Positions 1 through 9,059 of a DNA stretch of 64,000 nucleotides are shown piece by piece (positions within the stretch are counted from its first letter, which is position 1; each line of letters opens with the position of its first letter). The DNA lies in NCBI GenBank assembly GCA_043585095.1, contig CP121321.1, forward strand, positions 930,001 through 994,000, written 5' to 3'. The DNA is from JANQIO01 sp043585095 (GTDB lineage Bacteria; Pseudomonadota; Gammaproteobacteria; Pseudomonadales; Halieaceae). The translations under genes and the position numbers were made by a program. The notes under the pieces were generated by a model, which saw only the letters and a program-made list of their open reading frames with translations, searched no databases and was not told the DNA's origin.

Positions 1-1263
1 CGTCGCTTCGTGCTCGATAACAGCGCTCGGATTCTTGCTCTCGATGTAGGGGAAGGTGTGAGCACCGCAGGCATCGCCGATCAGTAGCGAGTCGCACTGG
101 GTATAGTTGCGCGCGCCTTCTGCACGGGGGCCCATGCGCACCAGTCCGCGATAGGCGTTGCTGGATTTGCCAGCAGAAATCCCCTTGGAAATGATTGTAG
201 AGCGGGTATTTTTGCCCAGATGAATCATTTTGGTGCCGGTGTCAGCTTGTTGATGATTATTGGTGAGCGCAACCGAGTAGAACTCACCGACGCTGTTATC
301 ACCGCGCAGTATGCAGCTGGGGTATTTCCAGGTTACCGCGGAGCCTGTCTCGACCTGTGTCCATGAAATTTTGGCGTTGGTATGAGCCAGGCCGCGCTTG
401 GTTACAAAGTTATAGATGCCACCAACACCTTCTTCATCGCCGGGATACCAGTTCTGGACGGTGGAATACTTAATTTCCGCGTCATCCATCGCCACCAGTT
501 CCACCACGGCTGCGTGTAGTTGGTTTTCGTCGCGCATCGGTGCCGTGCAGCCCTCGAGATAGCTCACGTGACTGCCCTCTTCAGCAACGATGAGGGTGCG
601 CTCGAATTGTCCGGTGTTGGCTTCGTTAATGCGGAAGTAGGTCGATAACTCCATAGGGCAACGCACACCTTTGGGGATGTACACAAACGAGCCATCAGAA
701 AATACGGCACTGTTTAGCGCAGCGTAAAAATTGTCTTTGCGAGGTACTACGGTACCCAGGTGTTTACGCACCAGGTCCGGGTACTCTGCTATTGCCTCGG
801 ACATAGAGCAAAATAGCACCCCGGCTTCGCCGAGCTTCTCGCGAAAGGTTGTTGTAACGGATACCGAATCGAACACCACATCGACGGCAACGCCAGCCAG
901 CGCCGCGCGCTCGTGCAGTGGAATACCCAGTTTTTCGTAGGTCTCCAGCAGCTTGGGGTCGACTTCGTCCAAACTCTTTGGACGGTTCTCCGCCATGCTT
1001 TTGGGTGATGAGTAATAGGAGATCGCCTGGTAATCAATATCCGGGTAGTCGACGTGGGCCCAGGCCGGGTTGGCCATTTCCTGCCATACGCGGAAGGCTT
1101 CCAGTCGCCACTCCAGCATCCACTCCGGCTCTTGTTTCTTTGCCGATAGGGCACGTACCACGTCTTCATTCAGACCGGGCGGAAAAGTGTCGGACTCGAT
1201 CATCGTTGTGAAGCCCGCGGCATATTCGCGGCTGATGGCTTTGTCGATTTGTTCCTGACTCAT
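1..1263 (-). CDS. sufB: Fe-S cluster assembly scaffold SufB (partial, C-terminus beyond window)
   Basis: This is the first 421 codons of SufB, the scaffold subunit of the cytoplasmic SufBCD complex that builds Fe-S clusters under iron or oxidative stress. The minus-strand translation starts MSQEQIDKAISREYAAGF and contains the conserved stretches FVYIPKGVRCPMELSTYFR, SYLEGCTAP and, at the window edge, the ESKNPSAVIEHEAT region typical of the SufB/SufD beta-helix. Family members are about 480-495 residues, so some 60-70 residues lie off the left edge. An AAGGA ribosome site precedes the ATG by a few bases. It follows iscR on the same strand after 241 bp, so an iscR-suf operon is likely, with sufC and others expected beyond the window. 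Short overlapping reading frames here are shadows. Confidence 0.95.
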   Translation of the reverse strand, partial: MSQEQIDKAISREYAAGFTTMIESDTFPPGLNEDVVRALSAKKQEPEWMLEWRLEAFRVWQEMANPAWAHVDYPDIDYQAISYYSSPKSMAENRPKSLDEVDPKLLETYEKLGIPLHERAALAGVAVDVVFDSVSVTTTFREKLGEAGVLFCSMSEAIAEYPDLVRKHLGTVVPRKDNFYAALNSAVFSDGSFVYIPKGVRCPMELSTYFRINEANTGQFERTLIVAEEGSHVSYLEGCTAPMRDENQLHAAVVELVAMDDAEIKYSTVQNWYPGDEEGVGGIYNFVTKRGLAHTNAKISWTQVETGSAVTWKYPSCILRGDNSVGEFYSVALTNNHQQADTGTKMIHLGKNTRSTIISKGISAGKSSNAYRGLVRMGPRAEGARNYTQCDSLLIGDACGAHTFPYIESKNPSAVIEHEAT

Positions 1264-1393
1264 GTTTTTCCTTTAGGTGCTTCGTCAGGCGTCTGCCTGA
1301 CTGCACGTTTTTGAGTTGGCAACTATTGCACTAACAATTGCTGCGTTTACCGGTTTACCAGATTGGGCTGGGTTCCTACCGTTTACTCATTGG

Positions 1394-1414
1394 CTATACG
1401 ATATCCGCGTATAG
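1394..1414. repeat. Inverted repeat between iscR and sufB
   Basis: CTATACG and CGTATAG form a 7-bp inverted repeat separated by 7 bp, inside the 241-bp gap between iscR and sufB. It could be an operator or a small mRNA hairpin that tunes suf expression relative to iscR. It does not match the IscR consensus found upstream of iscR, and no regulator is assigned. Confidence 0.3.
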
Positions 1415-1504
1415 CTGGTTCCTGTTTGCAGTCGGACAAGCGCTATACAGATAGCTGCCATGCAGGACTTTTACGCAGTCCTCCGCATGCCTGACTAGCG
1501 GCGT

Positions 1505-1975
1505 TTATACGTTACTCACCGGTATTTCGGGCTCGCGCAGTCGATGCTGCTGTTGTGTAGAGATAGACAAGATATCCTGTCGCATAACCAGGTCAGCCAG
1601 AGTGATATCGCCAAGGAAATCGCGAATTTGATCGCTGAGATCCATCCACAGATGGTGGGTTAAGCAGGTTTCGCCCTTTTGGCAGTCCCCCGCACCTTTG
1701 CAGCGGGTTGCGTCTGTGGTTTCGTTCACTGCTTCGATGACTTCCGCCACGCTGATGTCGGCAGGTGATTTGCCCAGATTGTAGCCACCGCCTGGACCTC
1801 TAACGCTCTGCACCAGTCCTCGTCTGCGTAGTTGCGCGAATAGTTGCTCCAGATAGGACAGTGAAATGTCCTGCCGTTCAGAAATGCCCGCCAACGGCGT
1901 AGGACCGCTATCCTGATTCAAAGCGAGGTCGAGGATCGACGTTACGGCGTAACGTCCCTTGGTAGTCAGTCGCAT
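1505..1975 (-). CDS. iscR: Rrf2-family Fe-S regulator IscR/SufR-like
   Basis: A winged-helix Rrf2-family regulator that senses Fe-S status through a bound [2Fe-2S] cluster. The start was set at MRLTTKGRYAVT, the canonical IscR N-terminus; an in-frame extension further upstream would run through the promoter and operator and is rejected. The protein is about 156 residues. The three cluster cysteines are visible as C-x5-C-x5-C (RCKGAGDCQKGETC), followed by the LTHHLW histidines that supply the fourth ligand in E. coli IscR. A recognition-helix region SYLEQLFAQLRRRGLVQSVRGPGGG is present. It lies upstream of sufB on the same strand, so it most likely controls a suf operon and itself. Confidence 0.93.
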   Translation of the reverse strand: MRLTTKGRYAVTSILDLALNQDSGPTPLAGISERQDISLSYLEQLFAQLRRRGLVQSVRGPGGGYNLGKSPADISVAEVIEAVNETTDATRCKGAGDCQKGETCLTHHLWMDLSDQIRDFLGDITLADLVMRQDILSISTQQQHRLREPEIPVSNV

Positions 1976-2018
1976 AAGCTTGGATTTCGCTGGTGCCGAG
2001 ATATCTCGAGAAGCCGGT

Positions 2019-2051
2019 AGTATCTTATTCCTGACTATTTTAGTCAAGTAT
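2019..2051 (-). promoter_or_regulatory. iscR promoter overlapped by an IscR type 1 binding site
   Basis: Reading on the minus strand, TTGACT (2047-2042) and GATACT (2024-2019) are separated by exactly 17 bp, a good sigma-70 promoter. Positions 2051-2027 match the published IscR type 1 consensus ATASYYGACTRWWWYAGTCRRSTAT at 24 of 25 positions by my hand count. The site covers the -35 element, the arrangement expected for autorepression by holo-IscR. Confidence 0.8.
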
Positions 2052-2072
2052 AAGACCCCTCACATTACTCGG

Positions 2073-3584
2073 TTATTGGGCAATAGTGTGTTCACCCTCT
2101 TCGGCGCGACGACAGACTCTTTCCGTCATGGCCGTAAAGATTTTCAGGTGAATGGGAATTAAGGGATACCAATACAAAAGCCCCCAGACCCCTGCGGGAT
2201 GAAAGTAAGCAGTAGCCGTCACGCGATACAAAGCCGGTACCGACTGGCCGCCGGTTGCGGCCTGGTTTTCCGGAGCGATCTCAAACTCCAGGACGCCTGC
2301 ACCGGGAGTACGCATCTCCATTAGCAACGTTAGCTTGTGCCCTGGATCCAGACCAATGACCCGCCAGGCATCGACCACGTCACCGTAGCGCAGCAACTCC
2401 GGGTTACGCCGAGGGCGACGAAAGCTGGGTCCACCCATAATCCAGTCACTCAGGCGGCGCAGGCGCCATAAACTGTTGTAGGCAAAGAAATCGCCGTCCC
2501 GCCCGATACTGCTCAGCGCCCGCCAGATCGCCTCGGGAGCGGCGGTCGTTACGCAGAAACCGGATGCGCGCTTGGCATAAAAGGCATAGCTGGGATCAAA
2601 ATTCCGACAGCGAATTGAACCTTCAACCCAATTCGCGGGGAGGTCCTGCTCGCGCTCAGCTCGGAGTGCCGCTTTAATGGCGTCCTCAAGCGGCATCAAT
2701 TCCCTGGGTACCAGGCGGCGCAGCTCGGTGGAGTCGGCAAGGACGTCGTGTCGCAGACCGTCGATCAGTGCTCTGGCCACATTCACTGGCACCGCAGTGA
2801 CTAATCTGAGCCAGTAGGAGGAAAGCCGGGGTGTCAGCAGCGGTACCTTGAATATCAGTCGGCGCTTGCCCAATATGCGCGCCAGCATGTCCATAACTTC
2901 GCGATAGCTGAGCACGTCCGGGCCGCCGGCATCGTAGGTTTTACCGGCAGCCTCTTCGCAGCGGGGCAGTGCTTCCAGATAGTAGAGCAGGTCATCCAGC
3001 GCAATAGGCGGTGAGCGAGATTCAACCCATTTAGGTGTCACCATTACTGGCAGATAGTTCACCAGATCGCGCATGACTTCAAAAGCCGCCGACCCCGGCC
3101 CGACTATCATCCCGGCGCGAACCTCTGTAACAGGCACGGGCCCCTGGCGTAACGTGTCTCCGGTTTCCAGCCTGGATTGTAAGTGCTCTGACTCCGGATC
3201 GCTGGGTATCAGTCCACCCAGATAGACTATCCGCTTAACGCCTGCGACAGCGGCGGCGTCGCGGAAGTTCGCGGCCGCTACCAGATCCAGACGGCCAAAC
3301 TGGGCGCCCGCTGCCATGGAGTGCACCAGATAGTAAGCGGTCTCGATGTTCTCAAGAGCCGCGGCCAGCGATTCGGGCTCCAGCGCGTCAGCTTCCACGC
3401 ATTCGACCTTGCGCCAGCCACGCCCTTCAATTACGCGGCGATTGCGAGCAGCCGCGCGGACGTGATGGTGCCTCTCTGTCAAAAAGGGCACCAGATTAGA
3501 GCCAATGTAGCCGCTTGCACCAAACACCAGAACGCGAGAGTGCTCTGCAGAATGAGGGGTTGAAGTGGCAGTCGGGTTTGTCAT
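2073..3584 (-). CDS. NAD(P)-binding SDR-type protein with C-terminal DUF2867
   Basis: A 503-residue protein with an N-terminal Rossmann fold of the atypical/extended SDR (NmrA/YbjT-like) type. The dinucleotide motif GASGYIGSNLVP is near residue 23, and YYLVHSMAAG lies in the region of the third beta-alpha unit. The C-terminal half (from about residue 330) has the DUF2867 look: YAKRASGFCVTTAAPEAIWRAL, FFAYNSLWRLRRLSDWIMGG and GVWGLLYWYPLIPIH. Substrate is unknown; these proteins are often annotated as NAD-dependent epimerase/dehydratase. It ends just upstream of the iscR promoter on the same strand but is probably transcribed separately. Confidence 0.85.
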   Translation of the reverse strand: MTNPTATSTPHSAEHSRVLVFGASGYIGSNLVPFLTERHHHVRAAARNRRVIEGRGWRKVECVEADALEPESLAAALENIETAYYLVHSMAAGAQFGRLDLVAAANFRDAAAVAGVKRIVYLGGLIPSDPESEHLQSRLETGDTLRQGPVPVTEVRAGMIVGPGSAAFEVMRDLVNYLPVMVTPKWVESRSPPIALDDLLYYLEALPRCEEAAGKTYDAGGPDVLSYREVMDMLARILGKRRLIFKVPLLTPRLSSYWLRLVTAVPVNVARALIDGLRHDVLADSTELRRLVPRELMPLEDAIKAALRAEREQDLPANWVEGSIRCRNFDPSYAFYAKRASGFCVTTAAPEAIWRALSSIGRDGDFFAYNSLWRLRRLSDWIMGGPSFRRPRRNPELLRYGDVVDAWRVIGLDPGHKLTLLMEMRTPGAGVLEFEIAPENQAATGGQSVPALYRVTATAYFHPAGVWGLLYWYPLIPIHLKIFTAMTERVCRRAEEGEHTIAQ

Positions 3585-3749
3585 TGTCGGTGTGCGCTGA
3601 AAATCTATGGTCAGCTTACCGCAGAATGGGTCTCGCTACCGCGTGTCTGTTTCAGTGCGGCTTGCCGTGGCCGCTTGGTTTTCAGAAACGACTCGCCGGG
3701 CTGGGGCTTATGGTCTAAGGTATGAGTGTAGGGGTGGTAAAACGTTCAC

Positions 3750-4367
3750 ATGAATCTCCGAGACTTTCTTTCTGACTGCCGGGTCCTTCCCGTGGTCACG
3801 GCGGATTCCGTCGACAGTACCGTGATGCTTGCGCAGACGCTTGCAGACGCCGGTATGGTCGCGGTCGAAATCACCCTGCGCACCGATGCTGCACTGGATG
3901 CGATTGCCGCCGTGCGCGAGGCCGTGCCGTCTTTGACGATAGGTTCCGGTACGATTTGCAACGGAAGCGATCTCGAGCGCGCCGTGCGAGCCGGCGCGAG
4001 CTTCCATGTCAGTCCCGGGATTACGCCGGAGCTATTGCAAGCCGCTGCAGACGCTCAGGCTATTCTGCTTCCAGGAGTGGCTTCTGCGTCGGATGTCATG
4101 CTGGGTCTCAATTACGGGCTCGATACTTTTAAGTTATTCCCCGCAACCGCCGTCGGCGGCATCAACATGCTGAAGTCGCTAGGGGGACCTTTTCCAGAAG
4201 TTGCCTTTTGCCCCACAGGCGGACTGACTGCTGACAATTTCAGAGACTTTCTAGCCCTGCCCAACGTGCTCTGTTGCGGTGGATCATGGATGGTGTCGTC
4301 AGCACTGGTGCAGCAAAAGCAGTGGGATATGATCAGAACTCTGGCGAAACAGGCCATGACAGACTAA
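3750..4367 (+). CDS. eda: KDPG/KHG aldolase (Entner-Doudoroff)
   Basis: This class I aldolase splits 2-keto-3-deoxy-6-phosphogluconate into pyruvate and glyceraldehyde-3-phosphate, the last step of the ED pathway. The 205-residue length is normal. The catalytic motifs are clear: VEITLRT near residue 45 carries the active-site Glu, TIGSGTI follows, LPGVASASDVM is present, and FKLFPA near residue 130 carries the Schiff-base Lys. It is the first gene of the plus-strand carbon operon, 29 bp before the GAPDH paralogue. No HexR-like palindrome was seen upstream, so regulation is unclear. Confidence 0.95.
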   Translation: MNLRDFLSDCRVLPVVTADSVDSTVMLAQTLADAGMVAVEITLRTDAALDAIAAVREAVPSLTIGSGTICNGSDLERAVRAGASFHVSPGITPELLQAAADAQAILLPGVASASDVMLGLNYGLDTFKLFPATAVGGINMLKSLGGPFPEVAFCPTGGLTADNFRDFLALPNVLCCGGSWMVSSALVQQKQWDMIRTLAKQAMTD

Positions 4368-4396
4368 CGGCGCCAGCGGCGCCCAGGAGCGTAACA

Positions 4397-5419
4397 GTGA
4401 GTAGTACTTCGCCCTTGCGTATAGGACTAATGGGTTTCGGGCAAACCGGTCGGCAGATCTATGCCCTGGCGTCGCGCAGCGATGACCTTGAAATAGTCGC
4501 GATCGCTGACATCGGCGAGCCCGCGATTCTGCACTATCTTTTGCAATCGGAGCTGGATGATTCTGAGAGCTATCGGCTTGAAGGAAACTATCTTGTGAAC
4601 CCGAAGTTTCGAAGCCGCCTGCTGGCCATCGATACACCCAGGGAGATGCCCTGGGACATGATGGGCGTCGACATCGTTATCGATGCGACGGGCAAGTTTC
4701 GTGACGCCGCTGCAATGAACGATCATCTACGCAATGGCGCCCGACGCGTTTTGCTGCGCACGCTGCCGCTGGACGAAATAGACCAAATCGTTGTGCCCGG
4801 TGTCAACGAAGGTGCTGCATCGGTGTCGGACCGCATGATTTCTGCAGGGTCGGCAACAACATCGGCACTGTGCCTGTTGTTAAAAATTCTCTCCGCGCAA
4901 TATGAGATTACCTGTGCGAGCCTGACTTCAGTGCACTCCTATACCAGCGATCAGGCGCTGCAGGACTATGCCGGCAGTGACTTTCGCCGCAGCCGATCTG
5001 CAGCAGAGAACATCATTCCCAACACCCACGAAGCCGCCAACTGGATGAGTCACATCCTGCCCGCGTTTGAGGGGCAGGTGCTCACGGCGGCCCTGAACGT
5101 GCCGATCCACGAAGGCAGTCTGGCCGACGTAAATCTCGTGTTTGCGGATAGCGCTGTGTCCGCGGAATCGGTTAACCAGACCATGATTCAGGCAGCGGCC
5201 GAGCATCCTAGAATCGTTGGGGTTGTGGAAGATCCCATTGTTTCTTCAGATGTGATCGGCAGTTCTCTGTCATTACTTTTTGACTTGAAAGGTACCATTA
5301 AGGCGGGCAAGCACATCGTTAAGACCCTGAGTTGGTACGAGACGCTGGGCCATTCCGCTCGCCTGCTGGACGTTGCGAGACTGTATGCCAGTCTGGACAA
5401 AGCAGAGGAGGCCGCGTGA
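4397..5419 (+). CDS. GAPDH-family paralogue lacking the catalytic cysteine
   Basis: A 340-residue protein of the glyceraldehyde-3-phosphate dehydrogenase fold, directly followed by a normal gap gene (stop/start overlap TGATG). The GTG start was chosen because AGGAG sits just upstream and the GAPDH N-terminus (RIGLMGFGQTGRQIY) begins there; a longer frame would run into eda. The Rossmann motif is kept, and the catalytic-base His survives in HSYTSDQ. The nucleophile motif ISNASCTTNC has become ISAGSATTSA, so the catalytic Cys is Ala153. The NWYDNEWGYS motif is reduced to SWYETLGHSA, and the Arg of ARVPVP is Asn in ALNVPIH. It therefore should not perform the phosphorylating oxidation. It may be a regulatory or structural partner of the true GAPDH, or bind another sugar phosphate. 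Confidence 0.85.
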   Translation: MSSTSPLRIGLMGFGQTGRQIYALASRSDDLEIVAIADIGEPAILHYLLQSELDDSESYRLEGNYLVNPKFRSRLLAIDTPREMPWDMMGVDIVIDATGKFRDAAAMNDHLRNGARRVLLRTLPLDEIDQIVVPGVNEGAASVSDRMISAGSATTSALCLLLKILSAQYEITCASLTSVHSYTSDQALQDYAGSDFRRSRSAAENIIPNTHEAANWMSHILPAFEGQVLTAALNVPIHEGSLADVNLVFADSAVSAESVNQTMIQAAAEHPRIVGVVEDPIVSSDVIGSSLSLLFDLKGTIKAGKHIVKTLSWYETLGHSARLLDVARLYASLDKAEEAA

Positions 5420-6414
5420 TGAAAGTTGCTATCAACGGCTTTGGCCGCATCGGCCGCTCCGTTTTCCGGATTCTGGAAGAAGTTGAGGGTATTGATGTGG
5501 TCGCGATAAACGACCTGTTCGATCCCGATGCCCTGCGCTATCTGCTCAACCACGACACCATCATGGGGCCTTTCGGCAAAGATCTGGTGCTCGAAGACGG
5601 CTATTTTGTGACGCCCAATAGTCGTACCCTCTTGGTCTGTGAAAAGGATCCCAGCGCATTACCCTGGGCAGACCTGGGTATAGACGTCGTGATTGAGGCG
5701 ACCGGTGTATTTCGCAGCCGGGAAGGACTCGAGCAGCACTTGGCCGCTGGCGCGGGCAGGGTCGTACTGACGGTGCCGGCCAAAGATGACATCGATTACA
5801 CAGTGGTGCTGGGTGTAAACGATGACGGTCTGACACCCGATCACCGCATTATTTCCAACGCCAGCTGCACAACGAACTGTTTAGCGCCGATGGCTCGCGT
5901 GCTTAACGAGAGCTTTGGCATTGTTGAGGGCGTTATCAATACGGTGCACGCCTACACCAACGATCAGCGGCTTGCCGATGTGCCGCACTCTGACTGGCGT
6001 CGTAGTCGCGCCGCTGCCGAGAATATTATCCCGACGTCCACCGGCGCGGCGAAAGCGGTGGGGGTGGTGCTACCGGCTCTGGCTGGCAAGCTGGACGGTA
6101 TCGCGGCCAGGGTGCCGGTGCCCGACGGTTCGGTCGTGGACCTGTTTGTGGAACTTGAGCAGACTGTTGAAGTTGCCGACGTGAACGCGGCGGTGCGAGC
6201 GGCTGCAGAAGGTCCGCTGGCCGGCATTCTTGAATACTGTGAGCGGCCTATAGTGTCGTCCGATATCATCGGCAACGCCCACTCCTCGATTTTTGACGCA
6301 AGCTTCACCGCGGTAACTAATGGCCGCTATCTAAGGGTGTTGAACTGGTATGACAACGAGTGGGGCTATTCGCGACGGGTTTGTGACCTGTTGGCACGAA
6401 TCGACAGCTGGTAA
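5419..6414 (+). CDS. gap: Type I glyceraldehyde-3-phosphate dehydrogenase
   Basis: NAD-dependent phosphorylating GAPDH, 331 residues, converting the glyceraldehyde-3-phosphate made by Eda into 1,3-bisphosphoglycerate. All expected motifs are present: INGFGRIGR at the N-terminus, ISNASCTTNCLAP with nucleophile Cys150, the base His177 in HAYTNDQ, WRRSRAAAENIIPTSTGAAKAVG, the phosphate-contacting Arg in ARVPVPDGS, and NWYDNEWGYS near the C-terminus. The ATG overlaps the stop of the upstream paralogue by one base, implying translational coupling. Asp32 after the second strand (INDLFD) suggests NAD rather than NADP preference, as in other GapA proteins. Confidence 0.97.
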   Translation: MKVAINGFGRIGRSVFRILEEVEGIDVVAINDLFDPDALRYLLNHDTIMGPFGKDLVLEDGYFVTPNSRTLLVCEKDPSALPWADLGIDVVIEATGVFRSREGLEQHLAAGAGRVVLTVPAKDDIDYTVVLGVNDDGLTPDHRIISNASCTTNCLAPMARVLNESFGIVEGVINTVHAYTNDQRLADVPHSDWRRSRAAAENIIPTSTGAAKAVGVVLPALAGKLDGIAARVPVPDGSVVDLFVELEQTVEVADVNAAVRAAAEGPLAGILEYCERPIVSSDIIGNAHSSIFDASFTAVTNGRYLRVLNWYDNEWGYSRRVCDLLARIDSW

Positions 6415-6419
6415 TTGAT

Positions 6420-9059
6420 GTGAGCGAACCTCAGCCGTCCGACTACTCGTCACTGCGGTCTAATGTCAGCTTCCTCGGGCGCATGCTCGGGGAAGTTGTA
6501 GCGGACGCAGAAGGTGATGAATTTCTTGCGCTCATAGAGCAAATACGCAATCTCTCCAAGCTCGCTCGAGAGGGCGATGCAAATGCGCGTAGCGAGTTGC
6601 TCGATTTGTTACGCGGCCTCGACGAGGCGCAGCTGGTGCCGGTAGCCCGCATTTTTAGTCAGTTTCTCAATCTCGCTAACATCGCCGATCAGCAGCACAC
6701 CGTATCCCGTGAAATGGATGCGCATTTCTCAGCGACTCAAACCCTGGCTTCAACTTTCGAAACGCTATCCGCGGCCGCGGTCGACAGCAACGATATAGCG
6801 GCGGCGGTATCAGATCTCAATATTGAACTGGTACTTACGGCACATCCGACAGAAATCACGCGACGCACGCTGATTCATAAACACGGTGAGATCGCATCCA
6901 GTCTTGCCCAGCTCGAGTTGAGCGGGCACACCGAGCGCGAGCGTAAGCAAATTTTGCTAAGGCTGCGTGAATTGATAGCGCAGATTTGGCATGGCACTGA
7001 CTTCCGTAGCGAGAAGCCCACGCCTGTTGACGAGGCGCGTTGGGGGTTCGCCGTGGTGGAGGGCGCTCTGTGGGATGCGGTGCCACAGTTTTTGAGAAGA
7101 CTGCACACGGCGCTTCAGGAAGCCGGATGCGAGGGCATCCCGGTCGATGCGGCGCCGGTAAGCTTCCTGTCCTGGATGGGCGGTGATCGAGACGGTAACC
7201 CGTTTGTCACTTCTGAGGTGACTCGTGAAGTCTTGCTGCTGGCAAGATGGAAGGCCGTTGACCTGTACCTGAATGACATTGGTGTTCTGATTGAAGAGCT
7301 GTCCATGACCAGCGCCAACGCCGCACTGCAGGCTAGCGTTCCAGATGCCAACGAGCCCTACCGGGCCTTACTGAGACTGCTGCGTGGGCGACTCCGCTTT
7401 ACCATCAAAGCGCTGGGAGACGAGTTGGACGGGGAGCCTGCATCTGACGATCCCGCGATGATTCATGACGCCAGCGATATCTATCAGCCTCTGCTGCAGT
7501 GTTACGAGTCGCTTATTGACTGTGGCATGGGCCTGATCGCCAATGGCTCCTTACTGGATCTGATGCGGCGGGTACGTTGCTTTGGCATTCATCTGTTAAA
7601 GCTGGATATCCGTCAGGACTCGGCGCGCCACACGGCGGCCCTCGCGGATATCACGCGATGGCTGGGTGTGGGTGACTACAGCGAGTGGGACGAAGAACAG
7701 CGGCAGCGCTTTTTGCTGCAGGAGCTCACCAACAAGCGGCCGTTAATTCCTGTTGGCTGGCAGGGCGAAGACGACACTAACGAGGTGCTGGCGACCTGCA
7801 AGGTGGTAGCCGAACAATCACCTGATGCGCTGGGCGCCTACGTCATTTCCATGGCGCATCATCCGTCTGATGTGCTCGCGGTATTGCTGTTGCTCAAAGA
7901 GCAGGGCTGTCGACACGCCATCCCGATTTCACCTTTGTTCGAAACGCTGGACGATCTTGAGCGCGCCCCCGAGGCTATCGACGCTTTGCTGTCGCAGGAT
8001 TGGTATAGAACCTATGCCAACGGCCGGCAGATGGTGATGATCGGGTACTCGGATTCCGCCAAAGATGCTGGCGTGATTGCGGCGTCCTGGGCCCAGTACC
8101 GCGCGCAGGAAGCTCTGCTTGACGTGGCGGGTCGTCACGGTGTCGAGCTGACCTTATTCCACGGTCGTGGCGGCACCATAGGTCGCGGCGGCGCGCCGGC
8201 GCGGGATGCGTTGTTATCTCAGCCGCCGGGTAGCCTTGGCAACGGCCTGCGCGTTACCGAGCAGGGCGAAATGATACGCGTGAAGCTCGGCAGCACGGCG
8301 ATGGCTACCAAGACGCTGGCGCTTTATGCCAGCGCAATATTGGAAGCCAACCTGGTCACGCCGCCGGCACCGGCAGATGCCTGGCGTAAGGTCATGGCGC
8401 GCTTGTCGGACGATTCCTGTGCCTCCTATCGGGCTATGGTTCAGGAGACCCCGGATTTCGTCGAGTATTTTCGTCAGGCCACACCGGAGCGGGAGCTCGG
8501 TGTCCTGCCGCTGGGTTCCAGGCCTGCGCGGCGGCGTACAGACGGCGGCATCGAGAGTCTGCGCGCGATTCCATGGATTTTCGCCTGGTCACAGAACCGC
8601 TTGATGCTGCCCGCCTGGCTTGGTGCGGGCAGTGCATTGGCCACTGCGATCAACGATGGCCAGCAGGAACTTCTGTCTGAGATGGCACAGAACTGGCCAT
8701 TCTTTCGTACCCGGCTTTCCATGCTTGAGATGGTGTTCGCTAAAGCTGACGCTGAACTTTCAGAATATTATGAAAGGCTGCTGGTCGAATCCGCATTACA
8801 GCCTATCGGACAAGGTTTGCGACAGCAGATGAGTGAGGATCGCGCTGCGCTTCTGAGCCTACTTGGCAAGCGTGAGCCCCTTGAGGATCAGGGTTGGCTG
8901 GCGGAGTCGATCAAGCTTCGCAATGTCTATACCGATCCGCTTAACTATCTCCAGGCGGAACTACTCAAACGAGAACGCGCCGGCAGTGACAGCAATGTCG
9001 TTGATGCCATTATGGTTACCATTGCCGGCGTCGCAGCAGGGATGCGAAATACCGGATGA
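6420..9059 (+). CDS. ppc: Phosphoenolpyruvate carboxylase
   Basis: PEP carboxylase (879 residues, normal bacterial length) fixes bicarbonate onto PEP to give oxaloacetate and so refills the TCA cycle. The catalytic His lies in LTAHPTEITRRT (about residue 142). SWMGGDRDGNPFVTSEVT, MVMIGYSDSAKDAG, the glycine-rich loop LFHGRGGTIGRGG and the C-terminal RNTG are all present. The start is GTG, five bases after the gap stop; the overlapping ATG two bases earlier runs straight into a stop. Its position inside an ED operon links PEP supply to anaplerosis. Confidence 0.97.
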   Translation: MSEPQPSDYSSLRSNVSFLGRMLGEVVADAEGDEFLALIEQIRNLSKLAREGDANARSELLDLLRGLDEAQLVPVARIFSQFLNLANIADQQHTVSREMDAHFSATQTLASTFETLSAAAVDSNDIAAAVSDLNIELVLTAHPTEITRRTLIHKHGEIASSLAQLELSGHTERERKQILLRLRELIAQIWHGTDFRSEKPTPVDEARWGFAVVEGALWDAVPQFLRRLHTALQEAGCEGIPVDAAPVSFLSWMGGDRDGNPFVTSEVTREVLLLARWKAVDLYLNDIGVLIEELSMTSANAALQASVPDANEPYRALLRLLRGRLRFTIKALGDELDGEPASDDPAMIHDASDIYQPLLQCYESLIDCGMGLIANGSLLDLMRRVRCFGIHLLKLDIRQDSARHTAALADITRWLGVGDYSEWDEEQRQRFLLQELTNKRPLIPVGWQGEDDTNEVLATCKVVAEQSPDALGAYVISMAHHPSDVLAVLLLLKEQGCRHAIPISPLFETLDDLERAPEAIDALLSQDWYRTYANGRQMVMIGYSDSAKDAGVIAASWAQYRAQEALLDVAGRHGVELTLFHGRGGTIGRGGAPARDALLSQPPGSLGNGLRVTEQGEMIRVKLGSTAMATKTLALYASAILEANLVTPPAPADAWRKVMARLSDDSCASYRAMVQETPDFVEYFRQATPERELGVLPLGSRPARRRTDGGIESLRAIPWIFAWSQNRLMLPAWLGAGSALATAINDGQQELLSEMAQNWPFFRTRLSMLEMVFAKADAELSEYYERLLVESALQPIGQGLRQQMSEDRAALLSLLGKREPLEDQGWLAESIKLRNVYTDPLNYLQAELLKRERAGSDSNVVDAIMVTIAGVAAGMRNTG

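Noticed and set aside
1976..2047. N-terminal extension of IscR
   Set aside because: The added codons lie across the promoter and IscR operator, and the canonical IscR N-terminus begins at 1975.
3590..3749. HexR-type operator upstream of eda
   Set aside because: I looked for a TGTAATT/AATTACA dyad expected for HexR control of ED genes and saw none in this region.
4274..4396. Upstream ATG start for the GAPDH paralogue
   Set aside because: It would overlap the end of eda by about 90 bases and adds residues unlike any GAPDH; the GTG at 4397 has AGGAG before it.
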